A stretch of DNA of 64,000 nt from Labia minor (GCA_963082975.1 OY720344.1:79720053-79784052); one strand, 5' to 3'. Positions 33,504 through 45,011 are shown, counted from the stretch's first letter. Notes: generated by a model from the sequence alone, not told the origin. Numbers and translations: made by a program.

Positions 33504-33943
33504 TATATAAAGTATAAAAAAAATATATTTAAACCTTGAATTAAAATGCCTAAATTATATTATCTTGGTTTTATTTTTAGTTTAATTAATCAATTATTTA
33601 TCAATACTATATTTTAAGTGAAATATTTTCTGACAATGAATATAAAATTAATACTTTAAACTACCACTTGCGGTTTCCGAATATACACCAAAATTTGATG
33701 AATTCATGTTACTGATGCATTAAGTAAATATACCAAATTTTATCAAAATCCGTTGAACCGTTCAAACTGTGTATATACGGACACATATCTATACGGACAG
33801 ACGGACGGACGGACAGACATTAGACATCATGCTAAAAATACATTTTTCTGTTAATAAAATGCATGAATCGTGGAGATATGTAAAAATCTCCACATATCAA
33901 ATTTGGTGTGAAAACAATACCTTCCCTTCATTTGTCGGTTGGT
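33240..33943 (-). mobile_element. Helentron-like element, family A (diverged, minus)
   Basis: Reads on the minus strand from ACCAACCGACAAATGAAGGG through the TCCGTCCGTCC tract and AACGGATTTTGATAAAATTT to GACTGGCCACAGCTC. Its 3' part is duplicated as the palindrome 33224-33503. Confidence 0.65.
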
Positions 33944-34421
33944 AAAAATTAAATAATATTGAATTATTTGATATTTGATATTTAGTTGTCATATAAACTT
34001 ATTTTAAGAAGATAAATATTCGGATAATTTAGAAAATTTTTGAAAATTTATTTAAATTTATTATTATATCTCTGGCAGAACTAAACTCGAATAAAAAATA
34101 CATTCCTACACCAGTCTCTATTCTAAGCCTTCCACCACCATCCAATTCTATTCTCTCCTAATTTTTTTCAATTTTAATTCTTATATTATCTATTCACTTT
34201 ATCTACCGGTTGTTTTCTAATTAGTTTATTTAATAAACTTCTCAAAAGTCTTTTTCCTCGCCCATTTTAACCAAGTGCCCGCCCAATTTTCTTGAAATTA
34301 TTCTCGTCACCTGACTACACCCAACATCCATAAAATTTAATCTGTATAATAAAAAGAAATATAATTTATCAATATATCCTTTTAATAATAATCTTATACA
34401 ATAACATTCCATAAAGAATGT
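33944..34421. other. AT-rich sequence with a decayed retrotransposon tail
   Basis: 34085-34320 resembles, at low identity, the antisense tail sequence of the 31160-31465 repeat (TCTCCTAATTTTTTTCA, CTATTCACTTTATCTACCGG, TGCCCGCCCAATTTTCTTG). No ORF. Confidence 0.4.
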
Positions 34422-34809
34422 TTTATTATTAGAGAGCGCAAAAAAGGCTAAATTTTTTTAAAAAAAAGGCAAGTTTTTTTTTGTTAAAAATGCTGTTAAA
34501 AAGGCATTTTTTTTAACAAAAAAGCTATAAAAAGACTATTTTTTTCAAAAATTTTCCAAAAAATATTGTATTTTTATAGATAAATAGTCTCTTTTATTAG
34601 CTTATGTTAGCAAAATAGTATTTAAACATTAACAAATTTTACTTATATTAACAAATATTAAATAATTTTTAAAAGAAATATATTATAATAAGAAAGGAAA
34701 GAAATTTAAATTCTTAATTTTTATAAAACAACTGAGAAAAAGTAATAAAAAGGCATTTTATTTATAAATATATTTTTACTTTATTATTATTTTATGAAAT
34801 AAAATAATA

Positions 34810-36068
34810 GGTTGTCAAATATCTCCCTTCCGCCTTTTTGTCTTTTCAATTTCGCGGCTATGCACAAAGTGCTACAGAGCTCGTATCTGACAATACTATA
34901 AATCATTTGAAAGGTCTTGACATAATCTACAAATCGACGCTATGCATGATTAGTTTGGATATTGCGTTTAACAGTTAGAGACTTGTAAACATGGAGTTCA
35001 CTAACGCCGAAATTCGCACTATTTTAAAGTTTTCCTTCGTTAAAGGCAAATCCGCTAGAGAAACGTTCCGTGAGATTATTGCTGTTTTGGGGGATGGTTC
35101 TCTATCATTTCGAACAGCGGAGGAATGGTTTCGACGATTCAGAGCCGGTGAAAACGACACCATGGATAGGCCAGCTGGCGGAAGACCTGTAACGACGAAT
35201 ACCGAATCATGAAAAACATCCAGTTAGACCGGCATGTGGCATTTCGTGACATCGCTCAGGAGATGGGAGTCACCAAACCATTTTAAACCATCTGTAGAAG
35301 GCTGGATACAAAAAAAAGCTTGATGTTTGGGTGCCGCATTATTTGACACAAAAAACCTACTAGACCGAATCAACGCCTGCGATATGCTGCTGAAACGGAA
35401 CGATCTCGACCCATTTTTGAAGTGGATGGTGAATGGAGACGAAAAATAGATCACATACGATAATATCAAGCGAAAACGGTCGTGGTCGAAGGCCGGTGAA
35501 TCGTCCCAAACAGTGGCCAAGCCGGGGTTGACGGCCGGGAAGGTTTTGCTGTGTGTTTGGTGGGATTGGAAGGGAATCGTCTACTATGAGCTGCGCCCAT
35601 ATTTCCAGGCGCTTAATCCTACCATCTACTGCGAACAACTGGACCGCTTGAAGCAGGCGATCGACCAGAAGCGTCCAGAATTGGCCAACAGGAAGGGTGT
35701 AGTGTTCCACCAAGACAACGCCAGACCACACACTTCGTTGATGACTCGTCAGAAGCCACGGATGCTTGGATGGGAGGTTTTATCGCATCCACCTTATAAC
35801 CCGGACATAGCGCTAAGTGATTACCACCTGTTCCTGTCCATGGCGAATGCCCTTGGTGGTGTAAAGTTGGACTCAAAAGAGGCTTGTGAAAAGTAGCTGT
35901 CCGAGTTCTTCGCAAAAAAGGAGGGGGGTTTCTACGAGAGGGTATTATGAAGTTGCCATCTAGATGGAAACAGATTATCGAACAAAACGGCGCATATTTG
36001 AATTAAATCCGATCACTGTAACACATTGAATAAAGAGCAAAAAAGAGGAAGGGAGATATTTGACAACC
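34810..36068 (+). mobile_element. mariner element (1.26 kb)
   Basis: Inverted ends GGTTGTCAAATATCTCCCTT and AAGGGAGATATTTGACAACC bracket 1259 bp, the usual mariner length. It encodes one degenerate transposase and sits inside the hAT element. Confidence 0.9.
34991..35952 (+). pseudogene. mariner transposase, broken
   Basis: Starts MEFTNAEIRTILKFSFVKGK, an HTH with SFRTAEEWFRRFRAGE, then a stop at 35210. Later frames contain GDEK with the first catalytic Asp (followed by a TGG-to-TAG stop at about 35447), VWWDWKGIVYYEL, HQDNARPHTS and SDYHLF. The last two Asp residues are separated by 34 residues, so it is DD34D. Multiple frame breaks make it inactive. Confidence 0.9.
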
Positions 36069-36109
36069 TTTTATAAACAAAACATAATTATTATAACTGT
36101 TCTCTCTCA

Positions 36110-36616
36110 GATGTTATATCATCCCTATTTATAAAGAATTTGCACACAAAATACATTTGAAGATTTCGAATTGTGAAATTTGTTCGGCAATCGGTCAGAA
36201 TATTTTTTTAAATAGAAAATGACCTCTCAAGATCACAAGATGTGAGAGGTGCAAATTTCAGAGCCATAATTTCAGTTTATTTGTGACTAAGTTGTTTGGC
36301 TCAATATTTAAACCACTTAGTATATCATATGATTGTCTCATAAAATCTAAACCCATATTATTCTCTAACACTTTGGAAATCTTTGTTTGAACTATATCGG
36401 CGCGGGGTCCGACGGTTTTCTCAATTTTTTTTTCACACCATCTAAGATGTAAAGTGAATCGTGTAAGCTTAATTTGGGATCTTCAAGTTCTTTTAACTTA
36501 GTGGCGATTAACCCGAAGTTAGAAGAAACACAAATCAAATCAATGGGTAGCTGAGAATTTAGTATCAACTTGCGAGCTTTATATACAGAAAGAGCATCAT
36601 CTTCTATATAAATCAT
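36110..36616 (-). pseudogene. hAT transposase C-terminal fragment, left copy
   Basis: Minus-strand frame 36616-36392 reads YIEDDALSVYKARKLILNSQ and LPIDLICVSSNFGLIATKLK; further on, another frame reads APLTSCDLERSFSI, an internal stop, KNILTDCRTNFTIRNL. The S-x-x-(V/L)-E-R-x-FS...L-x-x-x-R-x-N motif is the hAT C-terminal dimerisation region. Broken by a stop and a frameshift. Confidence 0.75.
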
Positions 36617-36835
36617 TTGAATTACCTGCTGATAAAAAATGAAATTAACAATAAAAAAAAAATAATGTTCAATTTTAGATAGTCAAGACTTAAGATATTT
36701 TTTGCCCAGAGTATCAGAACTTTTATGAATTAAAGAAATAATAAAAGGTTGCCTTATGATTGTAAAATAAAATTTTATTATATAAAGTGATTATACTGTA
36801 GTTTTGAGGACTTTGTCTTATAGACCAGCGGTTGC

Positions 36836-37109
36836 CAAAGTGGTGGTCCGCGAGAAAATTTCGCTGGTTCGCAGAAAAATGTGGAATATAGTTACTCATC
36901 ATGTTAAGTTATGTTTAAAGATGCATTAAAACATGATTCAATTTTCATAATAATACGTGATAAGTTATAAAAACTCAATGTTTATGTGTTCTTTGATCAC
37001 AATTTTTATTTATAAATATATTTAACACTTAAAAAATCCTATTAGTGATCCTCGGGATTTAAATTATGAATTAACTGGTCCGTGAGGTCAAAAAGTTTGG
37101 CGACCGCTT
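36836..37109. mobile_element. hAT-type MITE, copy 2
   Basis: Same family as 11500-11781, here with perfect 8-bp duplications TTATAGAC on both sides; last terminal base is T instead of G. Confidence 0.92.
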
Positions 37110-37357
37110 TTATAGACTGATGAAGGGAACAAATTCCTCTAAACTATAGTCCCTTAATATAAATTTTTCTTTTTTTTTTTTTTTTTATTATTCAATTCAT
37201 TTACAATCTGTCATAATAATTATAACAATAAGTAAATTATTTGTATACAATTATAAAATATGTACCTAATAACATGTAGGAAATAAAACTCAATAGTTCC
37301 TTTCCAAGTTTGTAACAATCATATATTTACATTAATATTTTAATTTTAATTTTAATT

Positions 37358-40051
37358 TTAGAATCTAGCGAGTGTGTCACAAGGTAAGTGTTTCTTAAGT
37401 CTTCTTTGTTGGGGAAGTTTTAACAGTCCTTTAACCATATCATTTGGGTGGTTATCCAGCCTTGTAGTATACTTCTTATAATACTTTTTTATCACATCTT
37501 TTACGAGGGGAACCCTTAGGTCTCGAGCAATGTTTGAGTTGGTTACAAACCATGGAGCATCCACTATTATCCGAAGGATTTTATTTTGGAAACGTTCAAG
37601 TATTTCTAAGTTTGACTTAGCAGCTGAGCTCCACAGCTGAATCCCATACGTCCAGATAGGCATGAGTATGGCCTTATATAATAAGAGTTTGTTACCGAGT
37701 GATAACTTCGACCCACGTCCGATCAACCAATACATCTTATGTAATCGAAGCCCCAGTTGTTTCCTTTTGGTTGTTAAATGTTTCTTCCATGTTAATTTGT
37801 GGTCGAGGTGCATTCCCAGGTATTTAGCTTCGTTAGCTTGCGGGATTACTTTGTTGTTCATTGTAATGGAATTATAAGACCCTTTCTTGATGGAAAATGT
37901 CACATGTGTTGACTTGTTTTCGTTTACTTTGATTCGCCATCTTGTTAGCCAGTTTTGAATCTCATTTAGGATTGTTTGGAGTTCATCTGTCGCCAATTGT
38001 GCATCTTTATTGGTGGTAAGTACGGCTGTATCATCTGCAAACGTAGCTATGGTAGCATTGGAAGAGGTTGGTAAGTCATTGGTGAAAATTAGGTAAAGGA
38101 GAGGACCTAAGACACTACCCTGAGGAACACCAGCATGAATAGGGTGTAGGGAGGATATTTCATCAGAGTATCTTACTATAAAGTGTCTATCCTGTAGGTA
38201 GGATTTCAACAGTAAATAGTAGTTTGTAGGTAGAAGATTTTTTAATTTGTATAATAACCCTGTGTGCCATACCTTATCAAAGGCTTGGCTTATATCCAAA
38301 AACACCGCAGAGCAGTAATTGCGTTTCTCAAAAGCTTCAGTGATTGTATTTGTAACCCTGTGGATTTGCTCGATAGTACTATGATAGCTTCTGAAACCGA
38401 ATTGGTGACCAGGTATGATGTTTTTAGCATCTATAATTGGTTCAAGTTGGTTTTTGATTAATTTTTCTAAAATTTTAGCTAAAATTGGAAGTAAACTGAT
38501 TGGTCTATACGAGTTTACTTCTTCTGGTGGCTTTCCAGGCTTTGGTATCATGATGATTGTCGCAATTTTCCAATAAAGGGGGAAATACATGTATCTTAGA
38601 ACGGCATTAAATATGTACATTAATAATTTTAGAGCTTTTTCAGGCAGTTCCATCATCACCTTGCCCGTAATCAGATCTATCCCCGGTGATTTCCTCGGTT
38701 TTAATTGTCTGATTTGTTCTTTAATCTGGTTAATTTTAAATGGCTTTATCGGTGTCTCCAATTGAAGAGGAATCCCAGGGTAATCGAGTACGTCTCTAAC
38801 ATCAACATCTTGAGATTCGGATGGATGGGGTTTGAAAACATCAGCAAGATAATTTGCAAAACAGCTTGCCTTATCTTTGTTAGATTTAGCCCATTTATCA
38901 TCATGAGTCCGGATTGGTGAATTAAAATTTTTTGGCCTTTTCAGTTTTTTGGTGGCTTTCCAGAGTGAGTAGTCTGTTGCTTCATTTGTTGAAAGCTGTT
39001 CTAAGTAGATTTTTATATTGGTATTTTTGAGTCTTTTTAGTAGGGTTTTAAGTTCAGTTGTTGCTTTGTTTAGTTTAGTTTTGATAAATGGCCAACGAGT
39101 TCTTTGCCATAATTTCCTTAATCGCTTTTTTTCTGCAATTTTATCCACGATATTCGGCGGGAGTGCTTCAGTTTTTTCTTTATTGTAAAGCTCTGGAGTG
39201 GAAGACCAAGCAGCTCTTTGTATTTCTTCCGTAATATATTGCACTGCATAGTCAATGTCTTCACTATTTTTAAGAGGAATATTTAGATCTAAATTATCAT
39301 TCAATATTTTCCGAAAATAATTCCAATCAGTATATCTGTTGCTTAAAGTGAGAGGTTTTGTTATAGGGATTGATTTAGTGCTTATATTGACCAAGATTGG
39401 AGAGTGATCAGATGAAAGATCAAAGCAAGTTTTGGCAAGCGTAAGACGATCTGGTATACCTTTTATTATGCAGAAATCTAAGAGGTCTGGATGTTTTTTC
39501 ATGTCTGTCGGCCAGTATGTGGGTTCACCAGTAGAGATATAATTTAGGTTGTTACACTCCATTGAGGCTAGTAACTGTCTTCCTTTTGTTGTGGTAAGTC
39601 TCGAACCCCAAAATGTATGCTTCGAGTTGTAGTCTCCTCCAGCCAGAAATCTGTTGCCAAGTGTGTTAAAAAATTCGTCAAATAGGACTTTATTGACTTT
39701 GTGTTTGGGAGGACAGTATACAGCGGATATAATTAAGGTACCATGCCAATCTTCTATTGCTATGCTTGTTGCTTGTAGAAAGTCTTTATTAAATTGGTCA
39801 ACCAGATGATGTTTTAAATTATTTTTGATGATTACAGCCGTTCCGCCGTGTGCAGTCCCGTCAGGATGATTTGTGTTATAGATTGAGTACATAGGAATTA
39901 CTATATGACTTCTATTAGTAAAATGGGTTTCAGAAACAAGCATAATGTCAACATTATGATTTTTAAGGAATAGTTTGACTTCTTCAGTATGTTGTGCTAG
40001 TCCGTTCGCATTCCAGACTACTATGTTTAGGAGTTTAGCTATATTTTTCAT
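37358..40051 (-). CDS. Jockey-like ORF2: endonuclease and reverse transcriptase
   Basis: 897 codons, intact. Residues about 1-225 are the APE-type endonuclease: VVWNANGL at the start, SETHF, GGDYNSKH and SSDHSPILV near the end. Reverse transcriptase spans about 480-750: KSPGIDLITGKVM, SYRPISLLP, CSAVFLDISQAFDKVWH, AGVPQGSVLGPLLY and the catalytic FADDTAVL. The C-terminus has KYLGMHLDHKLTWKKH and WTYGIQLWSSA. This is the order of Jockey-clade ORF2. It performs target-primed reverse transcription. The ATG overlaps the ORF1 stop as ATGA, suggesting termination-reinitiation coupling. Confidence 0.95.
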   Translation of the reverse strand: MKNIAKLLNIVVWNANGLAQHTEEVKLFLKNHNVDIMLVSETHFTNRSHIVIPMYSIYNTNHPDGTAHGGTAVIIKNNLKHHLVDQFNKDFLQATSIAIEDWHGTLIISAVYCPPKHKVNKVLFDEFFNTLGNRFLAGGDYNSKHTFWGSRLTTTKGRQLLASMECNNLNYISTGEPTYWPTDMKKHPDLLDFCIIKGIPDRLTLAKTCFDLSSDHSPILVNISTKSIPITKPLTLSNRYTDWNYFRKILNDNLDLNIPLKNSEDIDYAVQYITEEIQRAAWSSTPELYNKEKTEALPPNIVDKIAEKKRLRKLWQRTRWPFIKTKLNKATTELKTLLKRLKNTNIKIYLEQLSTNEATDYSLWKATKKLKRPKNFNSPIRTHDDKWAKSNKDKASCFANYLADVFKPHPSESQDVDVRDVLDYPGIPLQLETPIKPFKINQIKEQIRQLKPRKSPGIDLITGKVMMELPEKALKLLMYIFNAVLRYMYFPLYWKIATIIMIPKPGKPPEEVNSYRPISLLPILAKILEKLIKNQLEPIIDAKNIIPGHQFGFRSYHSTIEQIHRVTNTITEAFEKRNYCSAVFLDISQAFDKVWHTGLLYKLKNLLPTNYYLLLKSYLQDRHFIVRYSDEISSLHPIHAGVPQGSVLGPLLYLIFTNDLPTSSNATIATFADDTAVLTTNKDAQLATDELQTILNEIQNWLTRWRIKVNENKSTHVTFSIKKGSYNSITMNNKVIPQANEAKYLGMHLDHKLTWKKHLTTKRKQLGLRLHKMYWLIGRGSKLSLGNKLLLYKAILMPIWTYGIQLWSSAAKSNLEILERFQNKILRIIVDAPWFVTNSNIARDLRVPLVKDVIKKYYKKYTTRLDNHPNDMVKGLLKLPQQRRLKKHLPCDTLARF

Positions 40052-41394
40052 TTTGTTAGTTTTGTTATTACTATGGTTAGCATGTTTAGCATAGAGCTTA
40101 TTTGTTCAGTTAGAGTTTTAATCATTATTTTGAGCTCATACAGGTCGTTTGAAGATGTAGTTTTTACCTCAGTAGTCTCAAGATTTACTTTATTTGAATT
40201 AGATTGTGCTTCATTACTCACTACATTCGCGTAAGATACCCCAGGTTGAACATGTTTGTATAGTTGCGTGTGAACTGTATGCTGTTTAGCTCTAGGTGCT
40301 GGATATTTTTTTGACATTAGTTTTTGATAGACTGAACAGCCCTTGTAGTTGGCAGGATGGTTTCCCTCACACAGAACACATTTAACATCGGATGTTCTTT
40401 CTTTTCTAGGACATTGTTCAGTATTATGATCACCAGTGCATTTGACGCAACGTGGCCTCATTTGGCAGTATGATTTGGTGTGCCCGTAACGTTGACACCT
40501 AGAACATTGGGGGATTTCCTTTTTCGGTCTTGGTGGTTCAATTTTAACCTTTTGATGTTGCAGATATTGAATTTTATAAATTTGTTTATTGTTGACATCA
40601 GGGTATATATCAACAGAGAACATTGGTAACGGTTTTTTGGTTTTATATTCCTTTATATTCCAAATGTTTAGAACATCATGTCCAAGATTTTGAATTTCAT
40701 TTTTTAAATCAATCACATTTACGGAATAGTGTAAGTTTTTTATTATCACTCTAAAGGATCTTTCTTCTTTTGGTCTGTATGTGAAATATTCAGTTTTTTT
40801 CACATCGAGGGCTTTAGTAATAGTTGAGTAAGTTTCACTTGTTTTTGGTTGTATTTTAACTTGATCGAAGTTAAGGACTTTCAGTTCGAAATTGTTGCCT
40901 GCAACTTCTTTCAGCAGTTTTATGAGAGGAGATATATTTTCCACTCCCTTAACGAATATTGGTGGAGACCTGTTTTTTTTCTTTTCGTATATAATTGAGT
41001 TTTCATCATTATTTTCATCATTATTGTCCTTCAGGGCTAAATCTTCATCTTCCTCGTGTTCAAGGTTATTAAAACGATTTTTGGTGGATACAGGTGCGCT
41101 CAACCAGTAATCCAAAATTTTTCTTTGTTTGAAATTCCTTTTATCAGGGCTATTTATAGGTCTTTTCTTGCTGTTGACTTCAGTCCAGTTATTATCTATA
41201 TCTGAAGTGGATGGAACTGAGGAAAGGTCCGTTTGTTGTTGATTGAGAGAGAACGAAGTATTTATCGTTTGTTGTTTATCATTATCATTTGTAATAGTTG
41301 GTTTAGGCGCTGAAGGTGATCGATTCAGAGTTCTTTTTCCCTTGAATGGGTTGACCTCTGCTTCGCCTTTCGAGATATTGTTTTCATTTGGCAT
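40048..41394 (-). CDS. Jockey-like ORF1: gag-like nucleic-acid-binding protein
   Basis: 448 codons, intact. N-terminal 150 residues are polar, Asn/Lys/Ser rich. An RRM-like PRE_C2HC region lies at about 195-290 (FRVIIKNLHYSVNVIDLKNE). Three zinc knuckles follow at about 297-353: CSRCQRYGHTKSYC, CVKCTGDHNTEQC and CVLCEGNHPANYKGC. A Leu/Ile-rich C-terminus may mediate self-association. In Jockey elements ORF1p coats the RNA. It precedes ORF2 with a 4-base overlap. Confidence 0.93.
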   Translation of the reverse strand: MPNENNISKGEAEVNPFKGKRTLNRSPSAPKPTITNDNDKQQTINTSFSLNQQQTDLSSVPSTSDIDNNWTEVNSKKRPINSPDKRNFKQRKILDYWLSAPVSTKNRFNNLEHEEDEDLALKDNNDENNDENSIIYEKKKNRSPPIFVKGVENISPLIKLLKEVAGNNFELKVLNFDQVKIQPKTSETYSTITKALDVKKTEYFTYRPKEERSFRVIIKNLHYSVNVIDLKNEIQNLGHDVLNIWNIKEYKTKKPLPMFSVDIYPDVNNKQIYKIQYLQHQKVKIEPPRPKKEIPQCSRCQRYGHTKSYCQMRPRCVKCTGDHNTEQCPRKERTSDVKCVLCEGNHPANYKGCSVYQKLMSKKYPAPRAKQHTVHTQLYKHVQPGVSYANVVSNEAQSNSNKVNLETTEVKTTSSNDLYELKIMIKTLTEQISSMLNMLTIVITKLTK

Positions 41395-41752
41395 TTTAAT
41401 GTTAATTTTTAATTTTTTTTTTTTTTGTTCTTTTTAAATTTTTAATTCAATTTAATATAATATAATTTAATTTAATTTAATTTAATTATTAATTGGCCAA
41501 TAAATAGTAGGGGGAAAAAAAAAATTGTAAAGGTAATTTTCGCCACCGAGGCCTTTCGGGGCATTATTGGATGGACAAAGGGAAGGCCCTAGAAAGGTTG
41601 TTAGTAATTATATTCAATTTATAAGAATAGGAATTTATATTGGCTTTGTAATTTATAATATATATTTAATTCAACACTCACCAAAATAGAACAGAATACA
41701 TGGAAAGCATTAAGTTAAGCTGACCCAGCCGGCTCGGCTGCCAGATAAGAAG

Positions 41753-42361
41753 TGACACAAAAAACCTACTAGACCGAATCAACGCCTGCGATATGCTGCT
41801 GAAACGGAACGATCTCGACCCATTTTTGAAGTGGATGGTGAATGGAGACGAAAAATAGATCACATACGATAATATCAAGCGAAAACGGTCGTGGTCGAAG
41901 GCCGGTGAATCGTCCCAAACAGTGGCCAAGCCGGGGTTGACGGCCGGGAAGGTTTTGCTGTGTGTTTGGTGGGATTGGAAGGGAATCGTCTACTATGAGC
42001 TGCGCCCATATTTCCAGGCGCTTAATCCTACCATCTACTGCGAACAACTGGACCGCTTGAAGCAGGCGATCGACCAGAAGCGTCCAGAATTGGCCAACAG
42101 GAAGGGTGTAGTGTTCCACCAAGACAACGCCAGACCACACACTTCGTTGATGACTCGTCAGAAGCCACGGATGCTTGGATGGGAGGTTTTATCGCATCCA
42201 CCTTATAACCCGGACATAGCGCTAAGTGATTACCACCTGTTCCTGTCCATGGCGAATGCCCTTGGTGGTGTAAAGTTGGACTCAAAAGAGGCTTGTGAAA
42301 AGTAGCTGTCCGAGTTCTTCGCAAAAAAGGAGGGGGGTTTCTACGAGAGGGTATTATGAAG
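41753..42361 (+). pseudogene. mariner transposase 3' half, right copy
   Basis: Same sequence as 35344-35952, without the N-terminal half; includes the same internal TAG and the DD34D motifs. Exists only because of the duplication. Confidence 0.9.
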
Positions 42362-42518
42362 TTGCCATCTAGATGGAAACAGATTATCGAACAAAACGGC
42401 GCATATTTGAATTAAATCCGATCACTGTAACACATTGAATAAAGAGCAAAAAAGAGGAAGGGAGATATTTGACAACCTTTTATAAACAAAACATAATTAT
42501 TATAACTGTTCTCTCTCA

Positions 42519-43025
42519 GATGTTATATCATCCCTATTTATAAAGAATTTGCACACAAAATACATTTGAAGATTTCGAATTGTGAAATTTGTTCGGCAAT
42601 CGGTCAGAATATTTTTTTAAATAGAAAATGACCTCTCAAGATCACAAGATGTGAGAGGTGCAAATTTCAGAGCCATAATTTCAGTTTATTTGTGACTAAG
42701 TTGTTTGGCTCAATATTTAAACCACTTAGTATATCATATGATTGTCTCATAAAATCTAAACCCATATTATTCTCTAACACTTTGGAAATCTTTGTTTGAA
42801 CTATATCGGCGCGGGGTCCGACGGTTTTCTCAATTTTTTTTTCACACCATCTAAGATGTAAAGTGAATCGTGTAAGCTTAATTTGGGATCTTCAAGTTCT
42901 TTTAACTTAGTGGCGATTAACCCGAAGTTAGAAGAAACACAAATCAAATCAATGGGTAGCTGAGAATTTAGTATCAACTTGCGAGCTTTATATACAGAAA
43001 GAGCATCATCTTCTATATAAATCAT
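42519..43025 (-). pseudogene. hAT transposase C-terminal fragment, right copy
   Basis: Duplicate of 36110-36616 with identical breaks. Confidence 0.75.
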
Positions 43026-43244
43026 TTGAATTACCTGCTGATAAAAAATGAAATTAACAATAAAAAAAAAATAATGTTCAATTTTAGATAGTCAAGACTT
43101 AAGATATTTTTTGCCCAGAGTATCAGAACTTTTATGAATTAAAGAAATAATAAAAGGTTGCCTTATGATTGTAAAATAAAATTTTATTATATAAAGTGAT
43201 TATACTGTAGTTTTGAGGACTTTGTCTTATAGACCAGCGGTTGC

Positions 43245-43518
43245 CAAAGTGGTGGTCCGCGAGAAAATTTCGCTGGTTCGCAGAAAAATGTGGAATATAG
43301 TTACTCATCATGTTAAGTTATGTTTAAAGATGCATTAAAACATGATTCAATTTTCATAATAATACGTGATAAGTTATAAAAACTCAATGTTTATGTGTTC
43401 TTTGATCACAATTTTTATTTATAAATATATTTAACACTTAAAAAATCCTATTAGTGATCCTCGGGATTTAAATTATGAATTAACTGGTCCGTGAGGTCAA
43501 AAAGTTTGGCGACCGCTT
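43245..43518. mobile_element. hAT-type MITE, copy 3 (duplicate of copy 2)
   Basis: Carried along in the 1822-bp duplication; same TTATAGAC flanks. Confidence 0.92.
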
Positions 43519-43681
43519 TTATAGACTGATGAAGGGAACAAATTCCTCTAAACTATAGTCCCTTAATATAAATTAAAAATATATTATTTGTAAATCGTAA
43601 CAAGAGTAATAAAAAAAAGAATGTCGATAGAGTTTTTTATTGACACAAGACAAAATGTATAAACAGGTTTAAACTAAATAA

Positions 43682-44680
43682 TATCTAATCAAAAACATAC
43701 CTGTTAAAAAGGGGGCCAAGTTCCTATCGGCTATTTGTTTGCCTAAAAAAGGGTTCAAATCCATCCCAATGCCAAGTTTAGATGCACTTCAAAATCATTC
43801 ATAATCATTTTTATCAACAGCCTGATCCACTGGTAAACATTTGGCATTCCAAAGAATCGCCACCACACCCAGTCCTCCGCCTCATGCATCCAGGCACGCC
43901 ACTTTATTCACGTCAACGGTCCATCTGGCCGAAATTCACTTTACCATACACCCAACTTAAAATATGGTATAGTTGTTAAAATACGTAGGTACATGGTTTA
44001 AAATATCTAAAATTATAATACTTAGAAATTTGAACTTGGCAGGTTTTCGTACTGTACGTAACAGTAGATTAATTGTATAATTATATTTATTATTTAAATA
44101 TATAAATTAACCTGCTAATTCTAAGTATTAAAATTGTAGATATTTTAAACCAAGTACCTACGTATTTTAACAACTATACCATATTTTAAGTTGGGTATAT
44201 GGTAAAGTGAATTTTTCGACCAGATGAACCGTTGACGTGAATAAAGTGGCGTGTAGTGTGCCTGGATGCAGGAGGCGGAAGTCTTGGTGTGGGACTGAGT
44301 GTTTTGTACAGCACTAAAACCTGCCAAGTTCAAATTTCTAAGTATTATAATTTTAGATATTTTAAACCATGTACCTACGTATTTTAACAACTATACCATA
44401 TTTTAAGTTGGGTGTATGGTAAAGTGAATTTCGGCCAGATGGACCGTTGACGTGAATAAAGTGGCGTGCCTGGATGCAGGAGGCGGAGGACTGGGTGTGG
44501 TGGCGATTCTTTGGAATGCCAAATGTTTACCAGTGGATCAGGCTGTTGATAAAAATGATTATGAATGATTTTGAAGTGCATCTAAACTTGGCATTGGGAT
44601 GGATTTGAACCCTTTTTTAGGCAAACAAATAGCCGATAGGAACTTGGCCCCCTTTTTAACAGGTATGTTTTTGATTAGAT
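43682..44680. mobile_element. Foldback element with about 340-bp inverted arms
   Basis: 43682-44035 is the reverse complement of 44323-44680: ATCTAATCAAAAACATACCT at one end and its complement at the other, with AAGGGGGCCAAG, GGTTCAAATCCATCCCA and CGTCAACGGTCCATCTGG shared. The loop contains a third, diverged minus-oriented partial copy of the arm (about 44145-44320). The mirrored ORFs in the arms are artefacts. No transposase. Confidence 0.85.
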
Positions 44681-45011
44681 TTCAATACTTTTTTTTAAGA
44701 AAGCTTCCTATTTTTTCCTTTTTGTGCCGCGCCCGCGTCCATTCTTAGCTTTTGAAGTAATTTTGTGTTTAAAAAAATTGCAAATTTTTTTAAATTAAAA
44801 TTATATTTGTTTATATATTAAATATAATAATTTTATTTGTTCTTTTATTTTATAGTTCTGAATTTCCAACTTGTATTGAATAATAATTAGAACTATTAAT
44901 ATTAATTGAAAATTATATAGAAACTGTTAGTTTATAACAATAAAAATAAACAAACATTAATTTAAATTATAAAGTAAAATGGTTTAACACTATTATATAT
45001 ATTTATAATTT
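44681..45011 (-). other. hAT element interior, N-terminal side
   Basis: Minus-strand reading near 44735 gives KAKNGRGRGTKRKK, a basic NLS-like run that could be the N-terminal part of the hAT transposase. Otherwise decayed. Confidence 0.3.

Larger units (their letters stand above)
35344..37165. repeat. 1822-bp direct repeat, left copy
   Basis: Identical wherever compared to 41753-43574. It begins inside the mariner transposase, covers the hAT transposase fragment and a MITE, and ends exactly at the poly(T) (poly(A) of the minus-strand Jockey-like element). Confidence 0.95.
37166..41752 (-). mobile_element. Jockey-like non-LTR retrotransposon, apparently full length
   Basis: Minus-strand order: 5' UTR (41752-41395, including GGCCTCGGTGGCGAAAATTA), ORF1 (gag-like), ORF2 (endonuclease + reverse transcriptase), short 3' UTR and poly(A) (T tract 37166-37186). 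Both ORFs are open, so it may be a recently active copy. It is bounded on both sides by the same 1822-bp sequence. Confidence 0.92.
41753..43574. repeat. 1822-bp direct repeat, right copy
   Basis: Second copy of 35344-37165, starting in the middle of the mariner transposase immediately after the 5' end of the Jockey-like element. It holds the 3' half of the mariner (to 42477), the hAT transposase fragment (42519-43025) and the MITE (43245-43518). Confidence 0.95.

Noticed and set aside
43782-44581. Mirrored 65-codon ORFs
   Set aside because: Same arm of a foldback element read on both strands.
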